Source: Candidatus Nitrotoga sp. 1052
Lineage (GTDB): Bacteria; Pseudomonadota; Gammaproteobacteria; Burkholderiales; Gallionellaceae
DNA: 56,093 nt
Direction: 5' to 3'
Assembly: GCF_927312905.1 (NCBI RefSeq)
Contig: NZ_CAKMHQ010000036.1
Span: 1-56,093 of the forward strand
Positions 8,704 through 18,814 of this stretch are shown piece by piece. Under the pieces are notes generated by a model. That model saw only the letters and a list, made by a program, of their open reading frames with translations, did no database searches and was not told the origin of the DNA. A program made the position numbers and the translations under genes. Each line of letters begins with the position of its first letter. The stretch's first letter is position 1.

Positions 8704-9453
8704 TTATGACGCGCCGCAAATTAGGCAAGCTGGATCCTTGTTCAACTTAACGGTGCGCAGATCCATATGCAGCAAATCTGTTACCAGCAATCTGCTACAC
8801 AGCAGGGTACCTATTCCCATCAATAGCTTGAGTGCCTCAGCGGCTTGCATGCTACCGATAATGCCAACTAGTGGAGCAAATACACCCATTACCGCGCAAC
8901 GTGTTTCTAAAGCATCAGATTGTTCTGGATAGAGGCAATGATAGCAAGGGCTGTGGGGATGGCGCATGTCAAACACGGCTACTTGGCCGTCAAAGCGGGT
9001 AGCCGCGCCGGATACAAAAGGTTTTTTTAATTGCACGCAAACTTGGTTAAGCGCATAGCGCGTGGCGAAGTTATCGCTGCAATCCAGCACTACATCGGCT
9101 TGGCCAACTAGTTCAAATAAACGCGTTTGATCCGCGCGTTCATTCAGGGCTATGACGCGAACATCGGAATTGATTTCAGCGAGCGAGGTACGTGCAGAAT
9201 CTACCTTAGCCATTCCGATGCTGGAAGTGCGGTGTACGATTTGGCGTTGCAGATTGGTCAGGTCTACAGTGTCACCGTCGCACAGGGTCAGGGTGCCAAC
9301 GCCGCTGGAGGCGAGGTACATGGCAGCAGGAGAACCCAGTCCGCCAGCACCTATTATCAGTGCGTGCGCATCCCGTAATTTCTGTTGTCCTTCGATGCCA
9401 ATGTCAGGCAACAGGATGTGGCGGCTATAGCGCAGTAACTGTTCGTCATTCAT
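8704..9453 (-). CDS. moeB: ThiF/MoeB-family adenylyltransferase
   Basis: 249 residues, an E1-like enzyme. The nucleotide-binding GAGGLGSPAAMYLASSG lies at about residues 36-52. DLTNLQRQ follows, with the adenylation Arg. Two zinc CXXC pairs are present: CYHC in the middle and CLIC at the C-terminus. MoeB adenylates the C-terminal glycine of MoaD for molybdopterin synthesis, and ThiF does the same for ThiS; the two are hard to separate by sequence alone. No thiS, moaD or moaE is adjacent. It lies 35 bases downstream of ctpA on the same strand and is probably the last gene of the gpmI-envC-ctpA transcript. The MoeB name rests on the common ctpA-moeB linkage in betaproteobacteria. Confidence 0.85.
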   Translation of the reverse strand: MNDEQLLRYSRHILLPDIGIEGQQKLRDAHALIIGAGGLGSPAAMYLASSGVGTLTLCDGDTVDLTNLQRQIVHRTSSIGMAKVDSARTSLAEINSDVRVIALNERADQTRLFELVGQADVVLDCSDNFATRYALNQVCVQLKKPFVSGAATRFDGQVAVFDMRHPHSPCYHCLYPEQSDALETRCAVMGVFAPLVGIIGSMQAAEALKLLMGIGTLLCSRLLVTDLLHMDLRTVKLNKDPACLICGAS

Positions 9454-9488
9454 GCGATATGGAAGAGAAGAAAGTTATTAGTACTCGC

Positions 9489-10901
9489 TTACTTCCCTTG
9501 CAATATATTTATACCTTTTAACAAGTTTACAGCTTGATGTAACTGGTAATCTTCTTTTGATCCGAACTCGAGCATTTTTGGCTTTGTCGCATCGCCTTCC
9601 TCGCGTTTGGTCGGAGACTTAGCTGGCGCAGCCGGAGCTGTGGGTTTTACGGTGACGTCTACCTTCACATCAAGCTGCTGACTGTTGCTCAAGTGACGCT
9701 CCAAATCAGCCTCGCGCATGCGGAAAGTTTGATCTTGATCGATAGTCGCCGGATCTTCCACTACGATGTCAGGGACGATACCCTTGGCTTGAATAGAGCG
9801 GCCGCCAGGCGTGAAATAACGCGCTGTGGTGAGCTTGATTGCGGTATTGTTGCCTAGCGGCAGAACGGACTGTACCGAGCCTTTACCGAAGGTTTGGGTG
9901 CCCATGATGACAGCGCGTTTATGATCTTGCAATGCACCTGCGACGATTTCTGAAGCGGATGCAGAACCGCCATTCACCAGAACTATCATCGGCACAGTCT
10001 TGACCGCCGCAGGCAGATTTTTCAGGTAATCCTTCTCGTTGTTGCGCAGATAGTCATTAGGAACGGCAGACAGGCGCATCTTGGCATCTGAGTTACGCCC
10101 TTCGGTATACACCACTAGAGCATCCTTGGGCAGGAATGCGGCAGATGCTGCTACCGAACTATTGAGCAAGCCACCTGGGTCGTTACGTAGATCCAACACC
10201 AAGCCTTTCATGGCGCCCTGGTTCTGTTTGAACAGGTTGTTAAGCGCAGTAGCGAGGTTCTCGCCAGTGTGCTCCTGGAATTGGGTGATGCGAATAAAAG
10301 CATAGCCAGGCTCGATCAGCTTGGACTTCACACTTTGTACTTTAATAATGGCGCGAGTTAAAGTAAAGGTCAGCGGCTTGGGCGCTTCTTTGCGAATCAC
10401 GGTCAAGACAATTTTGCTGCCTGGCTTGCCGCGCATGCGTTTAACCGCATCACTTAGCGTCAGGCTCTTAACCATCACGTCGTCGAGTTTGATGATCAGA
10501 TCGCCGCTCTTCATGCCAGCGTGATAAGCAGGGGAATCTTCAATTGGCGAAATCACTTTCACCAGTCCGTCTTCCATTCCTACCTCAATACCCAAACCAC
10601 CGAATTCGCCCTGCGTGCCGATTTGTAGTTCCTTGAACGCGTCGGCATCCAGATAGGCGGAGTGCGGATCCAGACCGGTCAACATACCTGTGATGGCTTC
10701 GGTGATAAGTTTTTTGTCGGTGACCGGTTCTACATAGTCACTCTTGATGCGGCCAAACACCTCTGAGAAGGCACGCAGCTCTTCGATCGGCAGCGGCTCA
10801 GCACTGTCCTTATTCGCGATGGCAGAGAATTGCAGGCTGATCAACACACCTGCGATCAGCCCAAGTCCGATTAATCCAATTTTTTCAATACGACTACGCA
10901 T
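9489..10901 (-). CDS. ctpA: Carboxyl-terminal processing protease, S41 family
   Basis: 470 residues with an N-terminal membrane anchor or signal (about 8-28), so active in the periplasm. The PDZ domain lies at about residues 95-180 (GGLGIEVGMEDG, PAYHAGMKSGDLI). The S41 domain has LDLRNDPGGLL and NGGSASASEIVAGAL with nucleophile Ser315. The general-base Lys340 sits in TFGKGSVQ, 25 residues later as in E. coli Prc. Such proteases trim C-termini of periplasmic proteins, including peptidoglycan hydrolases. The downstream position from envC, an amidase activator, fits a cell-wall role. The tail after about 410 is Pro/Ala/Lys-rich. Confidence 0.95.
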   Translation of the reverse strand: MRSRIEKIGLIGLGLIAGVLISLQFSAIANKDSAEPLPIEELRAFSEVFGRIKSDYVEPVTDKKLITEAITGMLTGLDPHSAYLDADAFKELQIGTQGEFGGLGIEVGMEDGLVKVISPIEDSPAYHAGMKSGDLIIKLDDVMVKSLTLSDAVKRMRGKPGSKIVLTVIRKEAPKPLTFTLTRAIIKVQSVKSKLIEPGYAFIRITQFQEHTGENLATALNNLFKQNQGAMKGLVLDLRNDPGGLLNSSVAASAAFLPKDALVVYTEGRNSDAKMRLSAVPNDYLRNNEKDYLKNLPAAVKTVPMIVLVNGGSASASEIVAGALQDHKRAVIMGTQTFGKGSVQSVLPLGNNTAIKLTTARYFTPGGRSIQAKGIVPDIVVEDPATIDQDQTFRMREADLERHLSNSQQLDVKVDVTVKPTAPAAPAKSPTKREEGDATKPKMLEFGSKEDYQLHQAVNLLKGINILQGK

Positions 10902-10951
10902 GTCTGACCTTTAAAGTTGTTTTGTTGCAACATGTTTCTTCACGAGTAATT

Positions 10952-12124
10952 TCATCGTGCTATCCATTTTATGGGGTCTAGAGGTTCGCCCCTATGGCGC
11001 AATTCAAAGTATACACCGGAATCCTCATTTCCGCCGCTGTTGCCAACGGCCGCTACGGTGTCGCCCCCACGCAAGACGTCACCTACCTGCTTGTACAGCG
11101 TTTCATTATTGCCATACAAGCTCATGTAGCCTTTGCCATGATCAATGATCAATAAGTTCCCGAAGCCGCGCAACCAATCGGCAAATACTACACGCCCGGC
11201 CGCTACCGATTTCACTGGCTGACCGCTTGCTGCGCGTAATAGTAAACCTCTCCAAAGCACGGTACTGTCTGGACGCGCGCTGCCGAATTTATTGACCACT
11301 TCACCCATTACCGGCAGCGTCAGCTTGCCTTTAAGTTGCTCGAACGGCTTGCCGTCGAAGCGATTATCAGGCAATTTGTCATTGTTGAATACCCCTTTGC
11401 CTTTTTGCCGTGTCAATATTTTAGAGAGCTTGGCCACCAGTTGCGACAAGCGGTTTTCGTCGCGTTGTAGGCGACCAATTTCGTGTCGCTGTTGTTTGAG
11501 TTGCTGGGCGAACTGACTGATTACTTGCTGACGCGCAAGCTTGTCTTTTTCCAATATTTTCTGCTGCGCATTTTCTTCTTCTTGTAGCGCCGCAATTTCC
11601 CCGCTTTTTTGCTGAGTTTGTTGGACGACCTCGTTTAGTTGAGCAAGATTTACGCGTAGCATATTGAGCCAAGTCGAACGGCCGCGCGCGATATATTCAT
11701 AATAGCGCATTTCACGTGCGGCTTGATCGGGGTCATGATTGTTGAGCAACAGCTTGAAGTATTCTTGTTTGCCGCCCAAATATTGCTGGTAGAGCAGTTT
11801 GCTGAGCATTGCCTGCTGACTCTGTATATCCCTTTCCAGTTGCTGTGCTTGCTGTCGCAGCTTCCCCAAGGTGTGGTCTGCAGCACGGTGTTGCAATGAG
11901 AGTTCAGCCAGTTTGCGCTTGCTATTGCTGATGGCCCGTTCTGATTCTCGCAGCTCGTCTGTTGCTTCGGATTGAGATTCACTGGTTTTTTCCAGTTCCT
12001 TTTGCAGCACAGAGATGTGCTTGCGCAGGTTGTCCAGCTCTTCCTGCTGTGCGGCTTGGGTGCTGTTTATGCCTACCACCAAGCAGATGCACAGCAATAA
12101 TGCGTGGCGGGTGAGTGAGGTCAC
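10952..12124 (-). CDS. envC: EnvC-like murein hydrolase activator
   Basis: 390 residues: signal peptide (about 1-24), long coiled coil (about 25-250), and a C-terminal LytM/M23 domain ending [17 protein letters not shown]. The usual M23 zinc ligand HXH motif is absent; the segment reads [14 protein letters not shown]. So it is a degenerate LytM domain like E. coli EnvC, which activates the amidases AmiA/AmiB at the division septum rather than cutting peptidoglycan itself. The start overlaps the gpmI stop by four bases, as in the gpmM-envC linkage of enterobacteria. The next gene down is ctpA. Confidence 0.93.
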   Translation of the reverse strand: MTSLTRHALLLCICLVVGINSTQAAQQEELDNLRKHISVLQKELEKTSESQSEATDELRESERAISNSKRKLAELSLQHRAADHTLGKLRQQAQQLERDIQSQQAMLSKLLYQQYLGGKQEYFKLLLNNHDPDQAAREMRYYEYIARGRSTWLNMLRVNLAQLNEVVQQTQQKSGEIAALQEEENAQQKILEKDKLARQQVISQFAQQLKQQRHEIGRLQRDENRLSQLVAKLSKILTRQKGKGVFNNDKLPDNRFDGKPFEQLKGKLTLPVMGEVVNKFGSARPDSTVLWRGLLLRAASGQPVKSVAAGRVVFADWLRGFGNLLIIDHGKGYMSLYGNNETLYKQVGDVLRGGDTVAAVGNSGGNEDSGVYFELRHRGEPLDPIKWIAR

Positions 12125-13659
12125 CGGATTGAGATAAGCGGCCGACCCGTCATTTCAGGCGGTTGTGGCAGACCCATCATAGCGAGCAAAGTTGGGGCAA
12201 CATCCTGCAGCGAGCCACTGTCAGCTATTTGCGCCTTGCGACCGATATACAGCAATGGGACCAAGTTAAGTGTATGTGCGGTATGTGCTTGTTGCGTGGT
12301 GCGATCCAGCATCTGCTCAGCATTGCCGTGATCGGCGGTAATCAGCACCTCGCCGCCGCATTCAAGCATTGCGTTTACTACCCGCCCGATACACACATCC
12401 AAGGCTTCAATGGCCTTGACCGCCGCTTCCATAATACCGCTATGGCCTACCATGTCGCCGTTGGCATAATTACAGATCATGGCTTGATACTGCCTGCTAC
12501 GAATTGCAGCTTCCAGTTTGTCAGTGACCTCAAAAGCACTCATTTCTGGTTTGAGGTCGTAGGTTGCCACTTTGGGAGATGGCACCAGGATACGGTCCTC
12601 GCCCGGGTAAGGATGCTCCTTGCCGCCATTGAAGAAATAAGTGACATGTGCGTATTTCTCCGTTTCTGCGATACGTAATTGTTTCAGCCCCAAGCCGGAA
12701 AGGTACTCGCCAAAACAATTGTGGATGGCTGTGGGCATGAATGCAGCCGGGAGATGGAAGTCCTCACCGTAGCTGCTTAGAGTGACAAAGTGCGCCAGCT
12801 TGGGAAAACATGCACGTGTAAAGTCATCAAACGTCGGATCGGTCAGCGCGCGGGTCAGCTGACGCGCGCGGTCGGCGCGGTAGTTCATGAACACCGCGAC
12901 GTCTCCATCCTGCATGATAACGGGTGGTTCGGTGGGCGAGGTGATGATAGTTGCTTTAACGAACTCGTCGTTTTCTCCGCGTGCATAGGCTTGCTGCAAT
13001 CCATCCTGGGCATCAGATGAGTGGAACTCAGCCTTGCCTTGCGTCAATAAGTCATAGGCCTCCTGCACTCGCTCCCAGCGGTTATCCCGGTCCATTGCAT
13101 AGTAGCGGCCGATGATGGAAGCAATACGCCCAACGGCCAATGCGGCAAGTTTTTCCTGTAGCCGCTGTAGTGAATGTGAGGCACTTCTCGGTGGTGTGTC
13201 ACGACCATCGAGAAAGGCATGGATAAATATCTTGCGCAGTCCAGCGCGCGCTGCCAGTTCCAGCATGGCGTGGATATGATCTTCATGACTATGCACCCCG
13301 CCGGGCGACAGCAGCCCCATGATATGTAGCGCAGTGTTATGTTGCTTGGCATGTTCAATAGCTAGCATGAACGCCGGATTGCTGTAGAAGCTTCCATCCT
13401 GAATGGCTGCATCTACCCGCGAGAGCTCCTGATACACCACGCGACCCGCGCCAATGTTGAGATGGCCAACCTCAGAGTTACCCATCTGGCCTTGCGGAAG
13501 CCCTACCGATAATTCAGACGTACTGATTAGCGTGTGCGGATAATCACGCCATAGCCTGTCCCAGTTCGGTTTGTGCGCATGGGCGATAGCATTGTGGTCA
13601 GTCTCTTCACTGTAGCCGAAGCCGTCGAGGATGAGTAGGAGGACAGGAGTGATTTTCAT
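12121..13659 (-). CDS. gpmI: 2,3-bisphosphoglycerate-independent phosphoglycerate mutase
   Basis: 512 residues, full length. It interconverts 3- and 2-phosphoglycerate in glycolysis using two Mn ions. The metal ligand Asp12 sits in [12 protein letters not shown], and catalytic Ser62 in [39 protein letters not shown] and [11 protein letters not shown] hold further substrate and metal residues. It is the first gene of the minus-strand set gpmI-envC-ctpA-moeB and faces away from the CHASE2 operon across 249 bases that should hold both promoters. Confidence 0.97.
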   Translation of the reverse strand: MKITPVLLLILDGFGYSEETDHNAIAHAHKPNWDRLWRDYPHTLISTSELSVGLPQGQMGNSEVGHLNIGAGRVVYQELSRVDAAIQDGSFYSNPAFMLAIEHAKQHNTALHIMGLLSPGGVHSHEDHIHAMLELAARAGLRKIFIHAFLDGRDTPPRSASHSLQRLQEKLAALAVGRIASIIGRYYAMDRDNRWERVQEAYDLLTQGKAEFHSSDAQDGLQQAYARGENDEFVKATIITSPTEPPVIMQDGDVAVFMNYRADRARQLTRALTDPTFDDFTRACFPKLAHFVTLSSYGEDFHLPAAFMPTAIHNCFGEYLSGLGLKQLRIAETEKYAHVTYFFNGGKEHPYPGEDRILVPSPKVATYDLKPEMSAFEVTDKLEAAIRSRQYQAMICNYANGDMVGHSGIMEAAVKAIEALDVCIGRVVNAMLECGGEVLITADHGNAEQMLDRTTQQAHTAHTLNLVPLLYIGRKAQIADSGSLQDVAPTLLAMMGLPQPPEMTGRPLISIR

Positions 13660-13785
13660 ACCGGACTTGGGGGAAGTTAAATATTGATTGGCTATTTATT
13701 TAGAATACTATTTTAGCTGATTTCTGGATTGCCAGGCATTCCGGGCTTCGCACAATGCCAAATTAAAGAATAATGGGAAAAAACT

Positions 13786-13815
13786 TTGACAATGAAATTA
13801 AATAACAAGCATGAT
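13786..13815 (+). promoter_or_regulatory. Candidate promoter of the CHASE2-SH3-M48 operon
   Basis: Perfect -35 TTGACA (13786-13791) and a CATGAT -10 (13810-13815) with an 18-base spacer, about 95 bases before the sensor gene start. It lies in an AT-rich part of the divergent gpmI spacer. No operator-like repeat was noticed. Confidence 0.45.
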
Positions 13816-13908
13816 GATATTTCGCAATCTTCTTTCATAAGTTGAGCCACATGCGCCGTTCAAAATGCGTAAAACAGAGCGATATGACATTAATATTGGG
13901 TTTTCGCA

Positions 13909-15618
13909 ATGAACCTTAATATTTATTTCTCTAATCGGTTGCGTTTGGCTTATTCCAAATCCTCCGCACTGCTCGCCAAGCTCTGGAAAAAAAAATTCTA
14001 TCTTTACCTTGCAGCACTGCTTACGTTGCTTGCCGTGCTTGATACCGTGCAGTTGCATATCATTTCTGGTATGCGTCAGGAGGCTTTCGACGCGATGGTG
14101 CGCTACCGCATCATTGTGCCCAAGCCTGATAGCGATATTGTAATCGTGGACATCAATGAGGCCAGCCTCGCCGCTATGGCCAAGGACTACGGGCGTTGGC
14201 CATGGCCGCGCCAAGTGCTGGGGGAATTTCTCGAGCAGGTCGAAAAACAGCAACCTAAAGCAATCGTGTTTGACATTTTGTTCAGCGATTCTGACATATA
14301 CAACCCTGACAGCGATGCCTATTTCGACTCCGCCATTGCCGCCACAAACAATACTTATTTCCCTTTGCTGCGTCTTGATCCGTCGAGCGATGCCTTGAGC
14401 CTGGTGAAACCCGCCATGATTCCCGGTGTTGTGCCGCTACTCAATGACGCCCAGCCGGAGGCCACCGTTGCTGTGGTACTGCCACATTTTCCGGCAGCAC
14501 TTAAAAGTGGGCGTCTTGGGTTGCATAATATTTATCCCGATGCCGATGGCATCGTGCGCCAATATATTATTTACCGCGACGATTATGGATGGAAATTGCC
14601 GTCATTGCCAGCGCGAGTGGCGCGTGATCTTGGCTGGCCTGAGCCTGCTGCACAACGCGTTCTGCTCAATTGGCGCGGCCCGCCATTTTCTTACCAATAC
14701 GTCAGTTTCCACGATGTGTTCACGGACATGGGCAGCAAGGAAAAAAAGCGCCCGCAAGACGAATTCAAAAACAAAATTGTCATTATCGGCTCCACCGCGC
14801 CCAGCTTGTTTGACATCAAACCCACGCCGATGAGCCAAATGCACCCAGGCGTGGAGATTCTTGCTACCGCCATAGATAACTTTAAACATAATGATTACCT
14901 GCGTTTTCCTGAAGCACGCGTAGCGTATCTTTTGCTTACACTGTGCATTATTTGGGCCACAGCTTGGGGCTTTTATAATAATGTCGGGCGTAGCAAAATA
15001 GACGTATTATTTGGCGCGTCGCAATTTATATTGATTGGTATTTCTTATGCCAGCATTAACTTCACCGACACTTACATCAACATCACTGGGTCGGTGACGA
15101 TAGGGCTGGTCTACTTTGCCATCGCACGTGTGTATTCTGCTGCCACTGGCAAGATGCTGGAACAAAACATGGTGCGTGCTTCCATCGAGCGTGAAGGTGA
15201 ATTATATGCCACGCTGTTATTAATTCGTCTCGACGTAGCTCAAAATATACTGACCGATGCAATGTTGGAAAAAATCCGCTACGGCCTTGAAAATACGGGA
15301 ATTGAACAGAAAAGCGCAGAAGTGCTAAGAGGTCATCAAAAAGGCATGTGGGATTTATTCGAAAAGACATTTACGATTTCCTGGATAGTGGATGAGGAAG
15401 ATGCGAATGGGGCTGCACGGGTGGCCGAGGATGTTGCAGTGGTTATCGCTGCATTTCCGCAATTGTTAAGCAAATGTATAATTGATTCTGATATTGTGGT
15501 TAGCTGGTTTGTACACCAAGGAAAAATTTGCGGTGGCAAAAAAGCGCGCGATTGCTGGCGCGTGATGTTTGCTGAAGCATTGCTGCGCTGGAATGAACAA
15601 CAAGAGAAGGCACTATGA
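13909..15618 (+). CDS. CHASE2-domain membrane sensor with unclassified cytosolic domain
   Basis: 569 residues. A first membrane helix (about 31-50) leads to a periplasmic CHASE2 domain (about 55-310; landmarks FDAMVRYR, VIVDINEASL, GRWPWPRQVLGEFLEQ, KAIVFDILFSD, KIVIIGSTAPSLFD). Further membrane helices lie at about 335-420. The remaining 150 residues are cytosolic. CHASE2 proteins usually end in a histidine kinase, adenylate cyclase or GGDEF domain; here none of the H-box, GGDEF or cyclase metal motifs is visible. The stop overlaps the next start (ATGA), so it is coupled to a secreted SH3 protein and an M48 protease. The signal sensed and the output are unknown. Confidence 0.8.
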   Translation: MNLNIYFSNRLRLAYSKSSALLAKLWKKKFYLYLAALLTLLAVLDTVQLHIISGMRQEAFDAMVRYRIIVPKPDSDIVIVDINEASLAAMAKDYGRWPWPRQVLGEFLEQVEKQQPKAIVFDILFSDSDIYNPDSDAYFDSAIAATNNTYFPLLRLDPSSDALSLVKPAMIPGVVPLLNDAQPEATVAVVLPHFPAALKSGRLGLHNIYPDADGIVRQYIIYRDDYGWKLPSLPARVARDLGWPEPAAQRVLLNWRGPPFSYQYVSFHDVFTDMGSKEKKRPQDEFKNKIVIIGSTAPSLFDIKPTPMSQMHPGVEILATAIDNFKHNDYLRFPEARVAYLLLTLCIIWATAWGFYNNVGRSKIDVLFGASQFILIGISYASINFTDTYINITGSVTIGLVYFAIARVYSAATGKMLEQNMVRASIEREGELYATLLLIRLDVAQNILTDAMLEKIRYGLENTGIEQKSAEVLRGHQKGMWDLFEKTFTISWIVDEEDANGAARVAEDVAVVIAAFPQLLSKCIIDSDIVVSWFVHQGKICGGKKARDCWRVMFAEALLRWNEQQEKAL

Positions 15619-16121
15619 ATTCGATCAGGTTAGGGGCTGTTCTGTTCGCGTTGCTGGCTATGCCTGCATTTGCCGCAGAAACAGGAAGTGTAATCAGGAC
15701 CGATGGAATCAAGGTCGAGCCGTTCCGAGACGCTAAAACAATAGCCACGCTAACTGTTGGCGATAAAGTGGAAATTGTCAAAAAAAAGGGCGGCTGGCTC
15801 CAAATAAAAAGCCCAAAGGGTAACGGCTGGGTGCATATGTTGAATGTCCGCAAAGGAGGTATGCGTAAGGATTCTGGTGATATAGGCGGACTCTTGGGCA
15901 TGGCGTCGGGGCGTGCAGGGACAGGAAAAGTAGTTGGCACTACAGGTATCCGCGGACTAGACGAAGTAGAATTGCAATCTGCAAAATATAATGAGACCGA
16001 ACTGAATCTGGTCGAGTCGTATGCTATAAGCCGAGCTGAAGCTCAGATGTTTGCCATTCAAGGGAAGCTTGTTGCGCGCAAATTCGATTACCTTCCTTCC
16101 CCAGAAGTCTCCCCAGAATAA
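15615..16121 (+). CDS. Secreted bacterial SH3-domain protein
   Basis: 168 residues with a signal peptide (cleavage after FAAE or nearby, about residue 21). An SH3b-type domain covers about residues 25-80: VEPFRDAKTIATLTVGDKVE and GGWLQIKSPKGNGWVHMLNV are the usual strands and Trp-Val turn. A Gly-rich linker and a helical C-terminal half follow (LNLVESYAISRAEAQMFA). SH3b domains often bind peptidoglycan or partner proteins in the periplasm. The start overlaps the CHASE2 gene by four bases, and the M48 protease gene begins 12 bases later. It may bring the protease to its substrate or to the sensor; that is inference from gene order. Confidence 0.8.
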   Translation: MNSIRLGAVLFALLAMPAFAAETGSVIRTDGIKVEPFRDAKTIATLTVGDKVEIVKKKGGWLQIKSPKGNGWVHMLNVRKGGMRKDSGDIGGLLGMASGRAGTGKVVGTTGIRGLDEVELQSAKYNETELNLVESYAISRAEAQMFAIQGKLVARKFDYLPSPEVSPE

Positions 16122-16133
16122 AGGATAGTTCTG

Positions 16134-17000
16134 ATGAAAGCGATAATGAAATACTTGTCGGTTACTGTATTGATGCTTGCCTGCAGTACTGGCTGGAGCT
16201 TCGATTTCGAGGAGGAATTCAAGAAAGTAATCAAGGACGGCGTGCAAAAAAAGATTGAAGAAAAATCTGACGCCGCAACAAGTAGTGCGTTGTTGGGACT
16301 TGTCGGCATTTCGCAGGAAGAGGAAATTACAATAGGCCGACAAATTGCGGGCAACTTGCTAGGTGCTTCTGCGCTTATCAAAGACCAGAGCTTGCAGATA
16401 TATGTCAATAATGTCGGGCGTTGGGTGGCAAGTCAAAGCGAGCGTCCAGATTTGACTTGGCATTTCGGTGTGATTGAATCGAGCGACGTTAATGCCTTCG
16501 CCGCACCGGGAGGCTATATTTTCCTGACTCGCGGGCTGTATAGCTTATTGCAAAACGAGGCAGAACTGGCCGGGGTGCTGGGGCACGAAATCGGCCATGT
16601 CATCCGCAAGCATCATTTGAAAATTTTACAGCAAAGCAGCCTGGTAGACTTGGGCGGAAAATTAATTTCCAGGCGGATCGGCGGCAATGACAAAGTACAG
16701 AAACTGATTGGTAACGGTGCGGAAATTGTGGCACGTTCGCTCGACAAAAACGCCGAGTTCGAGGCTGACCGCATCGCGGTGGTGCTTGCCGCGCGCGCCG
16801 GTTATGACGCCTTTGCTTTGCCCGAAGTGCTACAGCAAATAGGTCATTTTGCCAAAGATGACGGCAGCGTGGCGCTGCTGTTCAAAACACATCCCCATCC
16901 AGATGACCGATTAGAAAAGTTGGGGCTTGTCATGAATGATCGCTTAGAAGATGTAAAAGGGAAAACACTGGTGGCGCGATTTTATCGCATCAAACCTTAG
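16134..17000 (+). CDS. Periplasmic M48-family zinc metalloprotease
   Basis: 288 residues with a signal peptide (about 1-22). The catalytic HEIGH is at residues 151-155 (LGHEIGHVIRKHH) and the third zinc ligand Glu210 in NAEFEADRIA. The AAPGGYIFLTRGLY segment is typical of the BepA/LoiP-like periplasmic branch. Members degrade or quality-control outer-membrane proteins. No TPR domain follows, so it is closer to LoiP/YcaL than to BepA. The last gene of the CHASE2-SH3 set, 12 bases after the SH3 gene. A start four codons downstream (MKYLSV) also gives a good signal peptide. Confidence 0.9.
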   Translation: MKAIMKYLSVTVLMLACSTGWSFDFEEEFKKVIKDGVQKKIEEKSDAATSSALLGLVGISQEEEITIGRQIAGNLLGASALIKDQSLQIYVNNVGRWVASQSERPDLTWHFGVIESSDVNAFAAPGGYIFLTRGLYSLLQNEAELAGVLGHEIGHVIRKHHLKILQQSSLVDLGGKLISRRIGGNDKVQKLIGNGAEIVARSLDKNAEFEADRIAVVLAARAGYDAFALPEVLQQIGHFAKDDGSVALLFKTHPHPDDRLEKLGLVMNDRLEDVKGKTLVARFYRIKP

Positions 17001-17062
17001 CACCTCTTTTTTTTATATTCTGTTTGTTATGCCATACCGTTTATAGAGAATGAGGAGACCGT

Positions 17063-18814
17063 TTGCCCAATATCGCCCACATTAGCTTGACATTCGTCGG
17101 GTTAATGTGGGTTTTGCCGTTTTTGTATTATTACCATGCCTATCCGCTCACCACCTTCTATCAGGAATGGAGTGCCGCTGTTCTTGGGCTATGCGCCATG
17201 CCTCTGCTGGTGACAAAACGATATTGGCTGCAACCGGAAATTCCGCTCATCGTTCTGTTGCCCATAGGGCTGCTGCTGTTAGGCATGATGCAGTTTGTAC
17301 TGGGCAGGGTGGGCTATTTTGATCAGATTTTGTTGCTCGCCCTGTACTTGCTATGGGCGGCGCTACTAATGATGCTCGGTCAACGCCTGCGCGAGGAATT
17401 CGGTTTGCCTGCATTGGCGACAGCGCTGGCGACATTTCTGCTGGTGGGGGCTGAACTCAATGCTCTGGCCGGCATATTGCAACATTACCGCTGGCACACT
17501 TTCCTGGATGCTGTGGTTACGGTCAAGATTTCCGTAGCCGTCTACGGCAATGTGGCTCAACCCAACCATTTCGCCAACTACATTACACTGGGGTTAATCT
17601 CGTTGGGCTTGTTGCGTATGCGCAGCCTGTTACGCGCATGGAATGTTGCGCTGTTGGCCATGCCGCTGCTATTCGTTCTGGTATTGAGCGGCTCGCGCAG
17701 CGTCTGGCTGTATTTGCTGTTTATGGCGGGAATGGCCTGGTTGTGGCAGCGTAGCGATAAATCTTGTTTGCCCCTTTTGCGTTATACCTTATTGCTGTTG
17801 CTGGGCTTCGGTTTGATGCATCTAGTGGTGCAAATTCCTTGGCTGGAAGGGGCGGCCGGCAGTATTACCACGATGCGGCGTCTGTTTGGCGAAGGGACTG
17901 GCGGCAGCATCCGGTTGTATTTGTGGCGAGAGGGATGGCAGATATTTACCCAGTTTCCTCTGCTGGGTGCAGGTTTTGGCCAGTTCGCATGGCAGCATTT
18001 TCAACTTGGTCCTGTTTTGCAGAACACTGATATTGTCGGTCTGTATAACAATGCGCATTCATTGGTAATGCAGATTGCCGCAGAAATGGGCTTGGCTGGA
18101 TTGCTTATCCTGTTGGGTACGTTGGCGATGTGCCTAATTCAATGTAGTCGCGCACAGCGTACCATTTACCATTGGTGGGGATACGCATTGCTTGGTGTGT
18201 TGGCTATACACAGCCTGTTGGAATATCCGTTATGGTATGCATATTTTCTTGGGGTGGCAGCGCTTACTCTGGGCATGCTGGATACCACCATTTATCGCTT
18301 GGAATCACGCTTTCTGGGGCGTCTGTCGCTGGCGATCATACTGTTGCTTGGGGTGCTGTCCTTGGGGCAAATGTTGCAGAATTACCGTAATCTGGAAATG
18401 TTAATGGGGCTGCGGCAGGCAGTAGGCAAAGACGGTAATTTCTGGCGTGAGGATCTGATGGCAGCACATGCGCAAGTCCCGCTGTGCCCTTACTTTGATT
18501 TGTTCATGAGTGGCAAGATAAAGGTGGGCACCGACTATCTCGCTGACAAGCGCATATTGAATGAGAGAGTGATGTCTTTTGCACCGATTGGTGTAGTGGT
18601 GTACCGCGAGGCATTACTGTTGGCGCTGTCCGGAGAGCAGGCTGCGGCACAATTACAGATGGAACGTGCCATCTGGTCATATCCCGATGATTTCCAGGCG
18701 GCGCGTAAAGAATTAAGCGCGTTGGCACAGAAAAACCCCGAGAACTTCGCTGCTCTGCTAGAATTTGCCCTCCAAAAATACGAGGAGCGGCAGCATGCAG
18801 TTCGTGCAAGATAA
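17063..18814 (+). CDS. PglL/O-antigen ligase-like membrane oligosaccharyltransferase
   Basis: 583 residues from a TTG start (preceded by GAGGAG), with about twelve membrane helices and a soluble C-terminal part (about 440-583). Features of the Wzy_C/PglL family are AQPNHFANYITLGLIS, LSGSRSVWLYLL, the conserved His in YNNAHSLVMQIAAEMG, and HSLLEYPLWYAYFLG. PglL enzymes transfer lipid-linked glycans to Ser of proteins such as pilins in the periplasm; WaaL-type ligases use lipid A core. The EYPLWYAYF element favours PglL. No glycan-synthesis genes are near. The end overlaps the yibN start by 20 bases, so it probably leads that operon. Confidence 0.82.
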   Translation: MPNIAHISLTFVGLMWVLPFLYYYHAYPLTTFYQEWSAAVLGLCAMPLLVTKRYWLQPEIPLIVLLPIGLLLLGMMQFVLGRVGYFDQILLLALYLLWAALLMMLGQRLREEFGLPALATALATFLLVGAELNALAGILQHYRWHTFLDAVVTVKISVAVYGNVAQPNHFANYITLGLISLGLLRMRSLLRAWNVALLAMPLLFVLVLSGSRSVWLYLLFMAGMAWLWQRSDKSCLPLLRYTLLLLLGFGLMHLVVQIPWLEGAAGSITTMRRLFGEGTGGSIRLYLWREGWQIFTQFPLLGAGFGQFAWQHFQLGPVLQNTDIVGLYNNAHSLVMQIAAEMGLAGLLILLGTLAMCLIQCSRAQRTIYHWWGYALLGVLAIHSLLEYPLWYAYFLGVAALTLGMLDTTIYRLESRFLGRLSLAIILLLGVLSLGQMLQNYRNLEMLMGLRQAVGKDGNFWREDLMAAHAQVPLCPYFDLFMSGKIKVGTDYLADKRILNERVMSFAPIGVVVYREALLLALSGEQAAAQLQMERAIWSYPDDFQAARKELSALAQKNPENFAALLEFALQKYEERQHAVRAR

